Source: Clostridiales bacterium (GTDB taxonomy: Bacteria; Bacillota; Clostridia; Saccharofermentanales; Saccharofermentanaceae). Taken from it: a stretch of DNA of 40,126 nucleotides. The stretch spans positions 1-40,126 of the forward strand of contig JAFZZM010000021.1 of assembly GCA_017615755.1 (NCBI GenBank), read 5' to 3'. Positions within the stretch are counted from its first letter, which is position 1, and every line of letters starts with the position of its first letter. A program made the position numbers and the translations under genes. The notes under the pieces are model-generated. The model ran no database searches. It had not been told where the DNA came from and worked only from the letters and a program-made list of their open reading frames with translations. Positions 33,781 to 40,126 of this stretch are shown here, piece by piece.

Positions 33781-35259
33781 TTATTGTGACAAAGCTTCGG
33801 AGAGTCGCTGTCGACCGGACTCGATACGCTTCAAGGCTTCTTCCTTACCCAGGAGCAGAAGCACTTCTACGGCGCCGCCAGGTGTTACGGCAGTACCGGA
33901 AGCGGCAATACGTACCGGCCACATAACGAGTGCATTCTTGATGCCCATGCCCTCGGCAAGACCGGTCAGGTACTCGGAAAGAGCATCTTTAGTCCACTCA
34001 ATCTCATGGAGCATCGGAAGTACGATGTTGAGCATCTCGAGAGAACCTTCCTTGGTCGTCTTGCTCTTCTTATGTACATAAAGCTCCAGATCGTAATCGG
34101 CCAGTTCAAGAAGGAAGCCGAGCTTCTCAGAGATCTGAGGAAGTCTTGTGATACGCGGCTGCATGATCTCAGTGAAGAGAGGATACAGATCCGGTGTGAT
34201 CATCGGGAACTTCTCAAGTTCAGGCTTTGCGAACTCGATGAACTCTTCCTGGGACATCTTTCTGATGTACTCGCCATTGAACCACTCGAGCTTGTCGTAA
34301 TCGAATACAGCCGGTGACTTGCTGATACCGTCGATGGAGAAGGCCTTGCAGAGTTCCTCAAGAGAGAAGACTTCCTGATTGTCCTTCGGGCACCATCCGA
34401 GAAGGGCGATATAGTTGATGATCGCTTCCGGCATGAAACCCTGGGCTACCAGATCCTCAAAACCAGTAGCACCATGACGCTTACTGAGTTTACTTACCGA
34501 ACCGTCCTCGTTCTTGCCCATGATCAACGGCAGGTGAACATAGGTCGGGATCTCCCAGCCGAAAGCCTCATAGCAGAGGTTGTATTTCGGGGTAGAGGAG
34601 AGATACTCGGAACCTCTAACAACATGCGAGATCTTCATGAGATGATCGTCGATGATGTTGGCAAAGTTATAAGTCGGATAACCGTCTGCTTTCAGAAGGA
34701 TCTGGTCTTCCAGTTCCTTGTTCTGAACAGTGATATCGCCATAAACACAGTCATGGAAAGTGGTCTCGCCCTCTAACGGCATCTTCTGACGGATGACATA
34801 GGGAACACCTGCTTCCAGATTCTTCTTTACTTCCTCAGGAGAAAGATCACGGCAGTGACGGTCATAGCCGCCCTCGACACCACCGGCCTCGTGAAGTGCA
34901 GCGAGACGCTCTTTGGTGCAGAAGCAGTAGTAAGCGTGGCCGCTCTTGACCAGCTCCTCAGCATATGGCTTATAAAGATCCATGCGCTGGCTTTGGACAT
35001 AAGGACCGAAATCACCGCCGATATCCGGACCTTCATCATGAATCAGTCCTGCGGTCTTCAGGGTTTTGTAGATAATGTCCACTGCGCCGTCCACATAACG
35101 TTCCTGGTCAGTATCCTCGATACGTAAGACAAAAGTACCGCCTAAAGATTTGGCGATCAGATACTCATAAAGAGCCGTACGAAGATTGCCGACATGCATG
35201 AAGCCCGTCGGACTTGGAGCAAAACGTGTGCGGATTGCTGGATTTGTTACAACAGTCAT
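33781..35259 (-). CDS. gltX: Glutamyl-tRNA synthetase
   Basis: GltX charges tRNA-Glu. The 492-residue class I synthetase has TRFAPSPTGFMHVGN (HIGH variant HVGN at 22-25), RIEDTDQERYVDGA and SKLSKRHGATG. The anticodon-binding helical domain occupies about the last 150 residues. The start ATG is preceded on the minus strand by AGAAGG. The promoter region is at 35326-35296. With glnS just downstream, both Glu and Gln charging enzymes are produced from neighbouring genes. Confidence 0.96.
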   Translation of the reverse strand: MTVVTNPAIRTRFAPSPTGFMHVGNLRTALYEYLIAKSLGGTFVLRIEDTDQERYVDGAVDIIYKTLKTAGLIHDEGPDIGGDFGPYVQSQRMDLYKPYAEELVKSGHAYYCFCTKERLAALHEAGGVEGGYDRHCRDLSPEEVKKNLEAGVPYVIRQKMPLEGETTFHDCVYGDITVQNKELEDQILLKADGYPTYNFANIIDDHLMKISHVVRGSEYLSSTPKYNLCYEAFGWEIPTYVHLPLIMGKNEDGSVSKLSKRHGATGFEDLVAQGFMPEAIINYIALLGWCPKDNQEVFSLEELCKAFSIDGISKSPAVFDYDKLEWFNGEYIRKMSQEEFIEFAKPELEKFPMITPDLYPLFTEIMQPRITRLPQISEKLGFLLELADYDLELYVHKKSKTTKEGSLEMLNIVLPMLHEIEWTKDALSEYLTGLAEGMGIKNALVMWPVRIAASGTAVTPGGAVEVLLLLGKEEALKRIESGRQRLSEALSQ

Positions 35260-35295
35260 TGTATATAACCTTCTTTCCTATATATGCAAATACAT

Positions 35296-35326
35296 ATTCT
35301 ACCATAGATATTTCTCAAAAAGCACT
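35296..35326 (-). promoter_or_regulatory. Extended -10 promoter of gltX with AAGTGCTTTT element
   Basis: On the minus strand AAGTGCTTTT (35326-35317) is followed, after 19 bases from its AAGTGC part, by -10 TAGAAT (35301-35296) preceded by TGG (extended -10). Confidence 0.6.
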
Positions 35327-35340
35327 TTCCTTTCGGTTTT

Positions 35341-35370
35341 TTGCAAAGTTTTGGGGAAAAGTGTTATCAT
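35341..35370 (+). promoter_or_regulatory. Promoter of the 35406-38143 operon
   Basis: TTGCAA (35341-35346), an 18-base spacer and TATCAT (35365-35370), divergent from the gltX promoter. Confidence 0.5.
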
Positions 35371-35405
35371 ATCAGGAGATAATTCGGAAAAGGAGGATCC
35401 TCGGG

Positions 35406-36446
35406 ATGCCAAGCCTGAAACGTGTCGAATCCAAGTGCACCTACCCAATCGAGTGTGGGCGTGAGATCGCGCACGACCGTCTTGCTGAAATCGTAAAAGA
35501 GCGGTCTTCCTCTGCGCCTGTCAAAGTCGCGGTCGTTACCGATAAAGAAGTGAACGGCCTTCACCACATGCGCTTTATTTCCGAACTGGAGAGCAAGGGT
35601 ATCCAGCCGACAGTGATCATGATCGACGGAAGACAGTCTTCGAAGAATTTCGACGTGGTCATGAATGTGTTTGAAAGACTGATGGATATTTCCTTTTCCC
35701 AGGATGATCTGCTTGTAGGATGGGGAGGAGGAAGTATCCTCGATGTAACTGCTTTTGTCGCATCGACATTCCTCGGCGGACTGTCATACTGTCTGGTTCC
35801 CACATCCCTTCTTGGAATGCTGGAGTCGGCCGAAGCTGACACGGCTTACCTGAACTATATGAGTCATAAGGACTGCGTAAGCGTATCCTGCAAACCGATC
35901 GCCGTGATCATGGATGTGGAGTTTTTGACCACATTGCCGGAACACTTCCGGAAGAATGGTTACGCGCAGATCATTCAATACGGTATGCTCGACCAGATCA
36001 CGCTTTTGAACCGTCTGGTGAATAAATCCGATATGTTTATTACGATCGATGAGTGCTATCTGGCCAAGTCCAGGATCGAGGCAGCCAATGCCCGGGCCTT
36101 CGATTTCGGTCGTGAACTTAAAGAAGCGATACTGGAACATTTCCGCTTTCTGCGTTACTCGGAAGGGGAAGCCCTGGCCTTTGCCATGGCGGCGATGAAC
36201 CCATCCGATGCCTTGTTCCGTCTGTATGAACTTCTGGGATTTCCGAGAAAACTGGAAGGTGTTTCCAAGGATTCCCTGCTCCGAAGGATCAGTAAGAATA
36301 TTGCCCCGTATAAGGATGAAGTTCCTGTTATCCTGGCTTCCGGAAATGGAACTGTGAAAGAACAGATCATGACGGCAGCAGAAGCGATGTTGTTTTTTTC
36401 GGAGAAACTCGATATCATCTGTGAGGACTCGCTCGCAGGGCGCTGA
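35406..36446 (+). CDS. 3-dehydroquinate synthase-like protein lacking the metal-binding residues
   Basis: The 346-residue protein follows the dehydroquinate synthase (AroB) fold: a nucleotide-binding half with VGWGGGSILDVTAFVAS (about 104-120) and VPTSLLG, then a C-terminal helical half. The three metal ligands of AroB appear replaced: the Glu of AEVIKYG is Q188 in AQIIQYG, the ligand His of GHTFGHA is E240 in FGRELKEA, and the His of HGEA is E253 in SEGEA. The substrate-binding GGK loop is also gone (ESAEADTAY). It is therefore unlikely to make dehydroquinate; binding of a nucleotide or a different chemistry is possible. ATG 35406 follows AGGAGG by nine bases; a longer frame reaching upstream has no such site. 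The next gene starts 12 bp on. Confidence 0.8.
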   Translation: MPSLKRVESKCTYPIECGREIAHDRLAEIVKERSSSAPVKVAVVTDKEVNGLHHMRFISELESKGIQPTVIMIDGRQSSKNFDVVMNVFERLMDISFSQDDLLVGWGGGSILDVTAFVASTFLGGLSYCLVPTSLLGMLESAEADTAYLNYMSHKDCVSVSCKPIAVIMDVEFLTTLPEHFRKNGYAQIIQYGMLDQITLLNRLVNKSDMFITIDECYLAKSRIEAANARAFDFGRELKEAILEHFRFLRYSEGEALAFAMAAMNPSDALFRLYELLGFPRKLEGVSKDSLLRRISKNIAPYKDEVPVILASGNGTVKEQIMTAAEAMLFFSEKLDIICEDSLAGR

Positions 36447-36457
36447 CAGGAGAACAA

Positions 36458-37678
36458 ATGAAAGAAAGAAAAAGAAGAAATACAAAAACGACATTATTGT
36501 CATTGCTTTTAGCATTCAGTCTTTTACCTTGGGCTGCATCCTGTAAAAAGGAAACGGAAAAAACCAAGGTTGCCGACTATGGCACATACGGTGCGGATTT
36601 TGCGCTGGAACTGGCAAAAGAATTCCCATACCGTTCAGCCTATTCTGCCGGTGAAGCCGGTGCCGGTACACTGATAAGAAATGAACTGGAAAAGATCGGT
36701 TATAAAGTTGAGTCACAGGCCTTTTCTTCAAATGGCAAGAACTCTGAAAACTATATCGTCCGTATCACCGGCGAAGGTTTTATGCAGAGAGATTCTTCCG
36801 GTGAATATTCCAAGGTGAAAAAGACAGTCGTGATCGGTGCACACTATGACTCGCCGATCAGCTATGACCAGCGCTACAACTATCCGAATTATGACGGTAT
36901 CCAGAATAATGCCTGCGGTATCGGTGCCCTGATGACCATTGCAAAGGAGATGTACGGCAAGAAGTACGGATACGATGTGATCATCGTTGCTTTTGGCGCC
37001 GGGTCATCCAATTACCAGGGTGCATCTTACTTCCTGAACAGCCTGACGGAAGAGGAGCAGAAGAAGATCGAGTGCATGTACTGCATCGAGAGTATTTATG
37101 CAGGTGATAAGCTTTATGCCCATGCCGGTCTTTCCTCTTTGAAAGACGGGAAGAAGTATTCGTTCCGCCGTAAACTCTATGAGGCATATGACGTAGCCTA
37201 TGAGAATTCGGTTTATTCGCAGACGGGCGTGGACCTCAACTACAATATGTCGCTTCTGAGTTTTGACGTGGATGGAGATAACAAGACGGATATGTACCGC
37301 GAAGTGACGAAGGTCAAGTCTGATTTCGTGCCTTTTGACAAAGCTTCGATCCCGGTCGTTTTCTTCGAGTCTTCCGATTATAACTTCTCCAAGATGGAGG
37401 ATATGAAGGAGACGAAAAACCTGGCTCTTCAGGATAATAACGGTGCGATCAGGGGAACCGCGCTGGACTCTTCTGCGACATTGAAAGAAGCACTGGATGC
37501 TGACCGCTTAAAAGTACGTGTGAATGTCGTTGCTTTTATCGTGGTCAAAGCAGTAGAGAAGGGCTCACAGAATTGCGTTACCGTTTCCGCTTATGAGGCC
37601 GGTGAGACGCTCGAGCCGACTGCACAGCCGAAGAAGAAAACTCAGCAGTCATCTTCTGATGAGTCTTCTTCCACATAA
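36458..37678 (+). CDS. M28-family peptidase-like lipoprotein with degenerate active site
   Basis: The 406-residue protein has a lipoprotein signal (lipobox AASC, Cys29) and an M28 Zn-aminopeptidase fold outside the membrane. The first metal motif is intact (GAHYDS, H129 and D131). The others are altered: DNASG reads NNACG (D to N150), the catalytic/metal EE of F-x-G-E-E-x-G-L reads G182-S183 in FGAGSSNYQG, and SDH reads SDF (F290). These losses predict no aminopeptidase activity. The fold may survive as a peptide- or glycan-binding protein. The C-terminus ends in a Gln/Ser/Lys-rich stretch. It follows the dehydroquinate-synthase homologue by 11 bp with an AGGAG site, and the next gene lies 30 bp downstream. 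Confidence 0.82.
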   Translation: MKERKRRNTKTTLLSLLLAFSLLPWAASCKKETEKTKVADYGTYGADFALELAKEFPYRSAYSAGEAGAGTLIRNELEKIGYKVESQAFSSNGKNSENYIVRITGEGFMQRDSSGEYSKVKKTVVIGAHYDSPISYDQRYNYPNYDGIQNNACGIGALMTIAKEMYGKKYGYDVIIVAFGAGSSNYQGASYFLNSLTEEEQKKIECMYCIESIYAGDKLYAHAGLSSLKDGKKYSFRRKLYEAYDVAYENSVYSQTGVDLNYNMSLLSFDVDGDNKTDMYREVTKVKSDFVPFDKASIPVVFFESSDYNFSKMEDMKETKNLALQDNNGAIRGTALDSSATLKEALDADRLKVRVNVVAFIVVKAVEKGSQNCVTVSAYEAGETLEPTAQPKKKTQQSSSDESSST

Positions 37679-37708
37679 GTGAACATTCCGAATTTGAGGT
37701 GAGATGAT

Positions 37709-38143
37709 ATGGATAATGATGCAAAAGCACCCGAGAAGGGCATGCTGCTGAAAGGTGATCTTTTTTCCGGTATCGTGATCGGGGAGAACAAAGACGCGGA
37801 CTATGAATTCGATCTGGATGGTTCTCATGTTACGATCGCACAGCGTGTGACCAGACCGAAAGAGGATAGAGAAGTGCTGGGACTTCTTTTCCTTATGGAT
37901 AAGCCGTGCCGGTTCCGTATAGATGTGCTGGTTCCGGAAAACTGTGTCAATGCGCAGGTCTCCTTGAACGATAAAGAACTGCTTGGTTTTTTCTCGGATA
38001 AGATCCCGGAGGATCCGGAGTTTGTGCAGATGACGCATTGCAATGATGCCAATAAGTATACACCACTAACTCCGGGAACATTTCAGACCCTGAATTTCCG
38101 CTGGGAATCCGGTGATGTTCTGAAGTGCTTTTTCTACTATTGA
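37709..38143 (+). CDS. Small beta-rich protein, function unknown
   Basis: The 144-residue protein has no signal peptide or membrane span. Its alternating hydrophobic pattern suggests an all-beta sandwich. The end (GTFQTLNFRWESGDVLKCFF) weakly recalls the C-terminal beta domain of DUF1680/GH127-type proteins, where a similar R-x-W-x-x-GD turn occurs; this is a resemblance by eye only. AGGTGAG precedes ATG 37709. Thirty base pairs separate it from the M28-like gene, so it is probably the third gene of that operon. AAGTGCTTTT occurs at the end of its coding sequence (38124-38133). Confidence 0.65.
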   Translation: MDNDAKAPEKGMLLKGDLFSGIVIGENKDADYEFDLDGSHVTIAQRVTRPKEDREVLGLLFLMDKPCRFRIDVLVPENCVNAQVSLNDKELLGFFSDKIPEDPEFVQMTHCNDANKYTPLTPGTFQTLNFRWESGDVLKCFFYY

Positions 38144-38168
38144 CGGGTAGTTTGTAAAACAAAGAAAA

Positions 38169-38197
38169 TTGACGTGATTTTTTCAGAGTGATATATT
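38169..38197 (+). promoter_or_regulatory. Promoter of the RDD protein gene
   Basis: TTGACG (38169-38174), a 17-base spacer and TATATT (38192-38197), 32 bases before the ATG. Confidence 0.7.
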
Positions 38198-38228
38198 TAC
38201 TTATAGAAGCATACAGGAGGGGATTTGT

Positions 38229-38804
38229 ATGAATACTAATGCTACGATGGGGACTCGTTTGATTGCGTGCTTCCTCGATTTCATCACATTCTTGGGTTTT
38301 GTTGTCGGTTTGAATATGCTGATGTACACCACGACAGACACAAGTTTTATTTTCCATCTTGATCAGATGTCGAATCAGGGAAGACTGATCCTTCTTTTGG
38401 AACTTATGGGCGCATATTTTATCTGTGATGTTTTCTGCACTCGTGTTCTTGCAACATCTCCCGGAAAACTCTGTATGAACTGTGACGTTGACTTCCATAC
38501 AGGTAACTCGATCCTGCATAATATCATCAGAAGTTTCATTAAAGTTTTGTGCCTCTTTACGATCCTTCCGGCAATCTTTTCTTATGTACATGCGACCGGA
38601 AATTATGACAGCAAGACATTCCATGATCACGCGGCAAAGACATCCGTTACTAACTCGACAAGAACACCTCGTTTCCTTGGCCTTTTGATCTTCTTCACAG
38701 GCCTTGTGCTTCTTGTTTATTTCATCGTGAACTATCATTCCGAGCTTGGTTTTAACTTCGATATTCTGGGCTTGAAGCACTACAAGATCTTCGATCTCGG
38801 CTGA
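38229..38804 (+). CDS. RDD family membrane protein
   Basis: The 191-residue protein has about four hydrophobic segments. RDD-family marks are the first-helix Arg and Asp (GTRLIACFLDFI, residues 8-19), SPGKLCMNCDV after the second helix and FHDHAAKTSV before the last. RDD proteins are small membrane proteins of mostly unknown role, some linked to ion or proton exchange. AGGAGGGG precedes ATG 38229. The gene has its own promoter and stands apart from the preceding operon. Confidence 0.85.
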   Translation: MNTNATMGTRLIACFLDFITFLGFVVGLNMLMYTTTDTSFIFHLDQMSNQGRLILLLELMGAYFICDVFCTRVLATSPGKLCMNCDVDFHTGNSILHNIIRSFIKVLCLFTILPAIFSYVHATGNYDSKTFHDHAAKTSVTNSTRTPRFLGLLIFFTGLVLLVYFIVNYHSELGFNFDILGLKHYKIFDLG

Positions 38805-38851
38805 GGAATAATACCGCGTTTTTACATTTCTGTGAAGAAAAATTTTTGTAC

Positions 38852-38880
38852 TTGTTATTTTACGGATTACATGGTATTAT
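38852..38880 (+). promoter_or_regulatory. Orphan extended -10 promoter
   Basis: TTGTTA (38852-38857), a 17-base spacer and TATTAT (38875-38880) preceded by TGG (extended -10). No gene follows on this strand, only a terminator at 38928. Confidence 0.6.
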
Positions 38881-38886
38881 CTTCAC

Positions 38887-38960
38887 AGAAGGACGACAGA
38901 ATTGTCTGAATTTATGTAACTACAGAAATGGCCATCTGATTTGTCAGATGGTTATTTTTA
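38887..38960 (+). ncRNA. Candidate small RNA of about 75 nt
   Basis: A predicted transcript from the promoter at 38852-38880 to the terminator at 38928-38960. It contains no credible reading frame beyond a possible five-codon TTG-initiated one ending in ATG TAA (38902-38919). The rest of the 38805-39123 gap holds only the aminotransferase terminator. Confidence 0.4.
38928..38960 (+). terminator. Terminator after the RDD gene or of the candidate small RNA
   Basis: ATGGCCATCTGA pairs with TCAGATGGTTAT (12 bp, two G-U pairs, loop TTTG) and is followed by TTTTTA. Confidence 0.75.
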
Positions 38961-39049
38961 TGCCTTCAAACTTCGATAGAAATACCGGTAAGAAACGATG
39001 CGCAAAAAGGTGCTACGATCGAAGAAAAACATACAGAAAAAAGAATAGA

Positions 39050-39087
39050 AAAACAGGGTGTGGAATTCATTTTCCACACCCTGTTTT
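39050..39087. terminator. Terminator of the aminotransferase gene (minus strand)
   Basis: A 16-bp perfect stem (39050-39065 with 39072-39087). The arm outside it on the minus strand ends in TTTT, suiting termination of the minus-strand gene; it is symmetrical enough to work both ways. Confidence 0.9.
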
Positions 39088-39123
39088 GATTCGCAATTAG
39101 TTGCAGCTTACTCGAAGATCCTG

Positions 39124-40126
39124 TCAGTCAACTTTTGTGACCCAACCGAATTTGTCTTCAACTTTACCGCTCTGGATACCGGTGATGGTATCGTAGAACT
39201 TCTGAGTGATCGGTCCGATCTCACCATTGTTGATCGTGATGACTGTGTCCTCATACTTCAGCTCGCCAACCGGAGAAACAACAGCTGCTGTACCGCAACC
39301 GAAGCACTCCTGCATACGACCGGACTTACCTGCTTCGATAACCTCATCAATGGAGATTCTTCTTTCTTCGACCTCAAGGCCCATGTCCTTGGCGATCTCA
39401 ATGCAGGATCTTCTTGTGATACCCGGCAGGATAGAACCGGCTGCCAGAGAAGGTGTAACCAGCTTGTTGTCGATGATGAACATGATGTTCATGGCACCAA
39501 CTTCTTCAATGTATTTCTGCTCAACGCCATCGAGCCAGAGTACCTGCTCATAACCGGAGTCATGTGCGATCGTCTGGGCGATCAAGGAGCAGCCATAGTT
39601 ACCTGCGCACTTGGTGAAACCTGTACCACCACGTACCGCACGTACATACTTGTCTTCTACATAGATCTTAACCGGCTGGATTCCGTGAGCATAATAAGCA
39701 CCGGAAGGAGAGAGCAGGATGAAGAACTTGTATGTGTTGGAAGGACGTACGCCGAGGTACGGGTCTGTCGCAATAACGAACGGACGGATGTACATGGACT
39801 CGCCCTTACCGGAAGGGATCCAATCCTGATCCAGTTCAACGAGCTTCTTGGTAGCGTATACGCAGAAGTCAACGTCAACCTTCGGGATAACGAGACGATC
39901 ATTAGAGTTGTTCATACGCTCGAAGTTGCAAGCCGGACGGAAGAGGTTGATAGAACCATCGTCACACTTGTAAGCCTTCATGCCTTCAAATACTGCCTGA
40001 CCATAGTGGAATACCATAGCGGACGGCTCGATCTCGAAAGGACCATAAGGAACGATACGGGGATTGATCCAGCCCTGACCTTCAACATAGTCCATTACGA
40101 ACATGTGATCAGAAAAAATGTGACCA
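39124..40126 (-). CDS. ilvE: Branched-chain amino acid aminotransferase (N-terminus beyond window)
   Basis: This fold-type IV PLP enzyme interconverts Val, Leu and Ile with their 2-oxoacids. Visible motifs are [28 protein letters not shown], the Schiff-base lysine in [21 protein letters not shown] and [11 protein letters not shown]. The frame stays open to the window edge, and translation of 40105-40126 adds GHIFSDH before the first in-window Met. That matches the family N-terminus, so Met at 40104 is internal and the gene is cut at its 5' end. The product links directly to the Vor-type oxidoreductase at 540-3120. Confidence 0.95.
   Translation of the reverse strand, partial: GHIFSDHMFVMDYVEGQGWINPRIVPYGPFEIEPSAMVFHYGQAVFEGMKAYKCDDGSINLFRPACNFERMNNSNDRLVIPKVDVDFCVYATKKLVELDQDWIPSGKGESMYIRPFVIATDPYLGVRPSNTYKFFILLSPSGAYYAHGIQPVKIYVEDKYVRAVRGGTGFTKCAGNYGCSLIAQTIAHDSGYEQVLWLDGVEQKYIEEVGAMNIMFIIDNKLVTPSLAAGSILPGITRRSCIEIAKDMGLEVEERRISIDEVIEAGKSGRMQECFGCGTAAVVSPVGELKYEDTVITINNGEIGPITQKFYDTITGIQSGKVEDKFGWVTKVD

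Noticed and set aside
35214..35405. N-terminal extension of the dehydroquinate-synthase-like gene
   Set aside because: The extension runs through the divergent promoter region and the gltX start, while ATG 35406 has an AGGAGG site at proper spacing.
38846..39100. 84-residue open frame in the 3' gap after the RDD gene
   Set aside because: It crosses two hairpin terminators, lacks a ribosome-binding site and has a nonsense-like composition.

Overview
The window looks like chromosomal DNA from an anaerobic, amino-acid-metabolising, glycogen-storing member of the Clostridia (Firmicutes). The evidence is a GlgC plus GlgD pair in the glycogen operon, two ferredoxin-dependent 2-oxoacid oxidoreductases, SepF next to YggS, a sortase-anchored surface protein with Thr-Pro linkers, lipoproteins with Gram-positive-type signal peptides, AGGAGG ribosome-binding sites and sigma-A type promoters. 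The family cannot be fixed from sequence alone; Thr-Pro-rich adhesins of this kind are common in rumen and gut Clostridia. I see no phage, insertion sequence, CRISPR array or rRNA.

Layout. 1-539: a gene-free region with the terminator of an upstream gene, three inverted repeats and the promoter of the next operon. 540-3120: a four-subunit 2-oxoacid:ferredoxin oxidoreductase of the Vor/Kor type, closed by a perfect terminator. 3275-12785: one glycogen/alpha-glucan operon (glgB-glgC-glgD-glgA-GH13 hydrolase-zinc-ribbon membrane protein). 12841-16810: a 1,272-residue LPXTG-type surface protein with one own promoter and terminator. 16826-16989: tRNA-Leu(GAG) with a consensus promoter and terminator. 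17014-21222: three paralogous lipoproteins, one metallo-beta-lactamase-fold enzyme and the deletion scar of a second one. 21321-25425: a sodium:solute symporter and indolepyruvate:ferredoxin oxidoreductase (iorAB). 25481-30477: tandem-ACT protein, PLP lyase, HlyD-like membrane protein, YggS and SepF. 30565-31956: an unknown membrane-anchored protein with an internally duplicated domain. 32043-35259 (minus strand): gltX and glnS. 35341-38804: an operon of a degenerate dehydroquinate-synthase homologue, a degenerate M28 peptidase lipoprotein and a small beta-rich protein, then an RDD membrane protein. 38805-39123: a gene-free stretch with a promoter-terminator pair that may make a roughly 75-nt RNA. 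39124-40126 (minus): branched-chain aminotransferase, cut by the window end.

How it fits together. The aminotransferase makes or uses branched-chain 2-oxoacids, which the Vor-type enzyme can decarboxylate oxidatively to acyl-CoA. IorAB does the same for aryl pyruvates, so the window carries two ferredoxin-reducing amino-acid routes. The glycogen operon builds the polymer (GlgC/D, GlgA, GlgB) and includes a GH13 enzyme able to trim it. The most unusual signals are: (a) two adjacent predicted pseudoenzymes at 35406-37678; (b) a tandem duplication of a lipoprotein plus metallo-hydrolase unit in which the second hydrolase has been deleted to a scar; (c) histone-H1-like Lys/Ala/Thr tails on both GlgB and GlgA; (d) a recurring AAGTGCTTTT element and a TTTGYGATAWAAT promoter box; (e) the possible small RNA at about 38887-38960. 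No single element proves a new system, but (a) and (b) are the best candidates.
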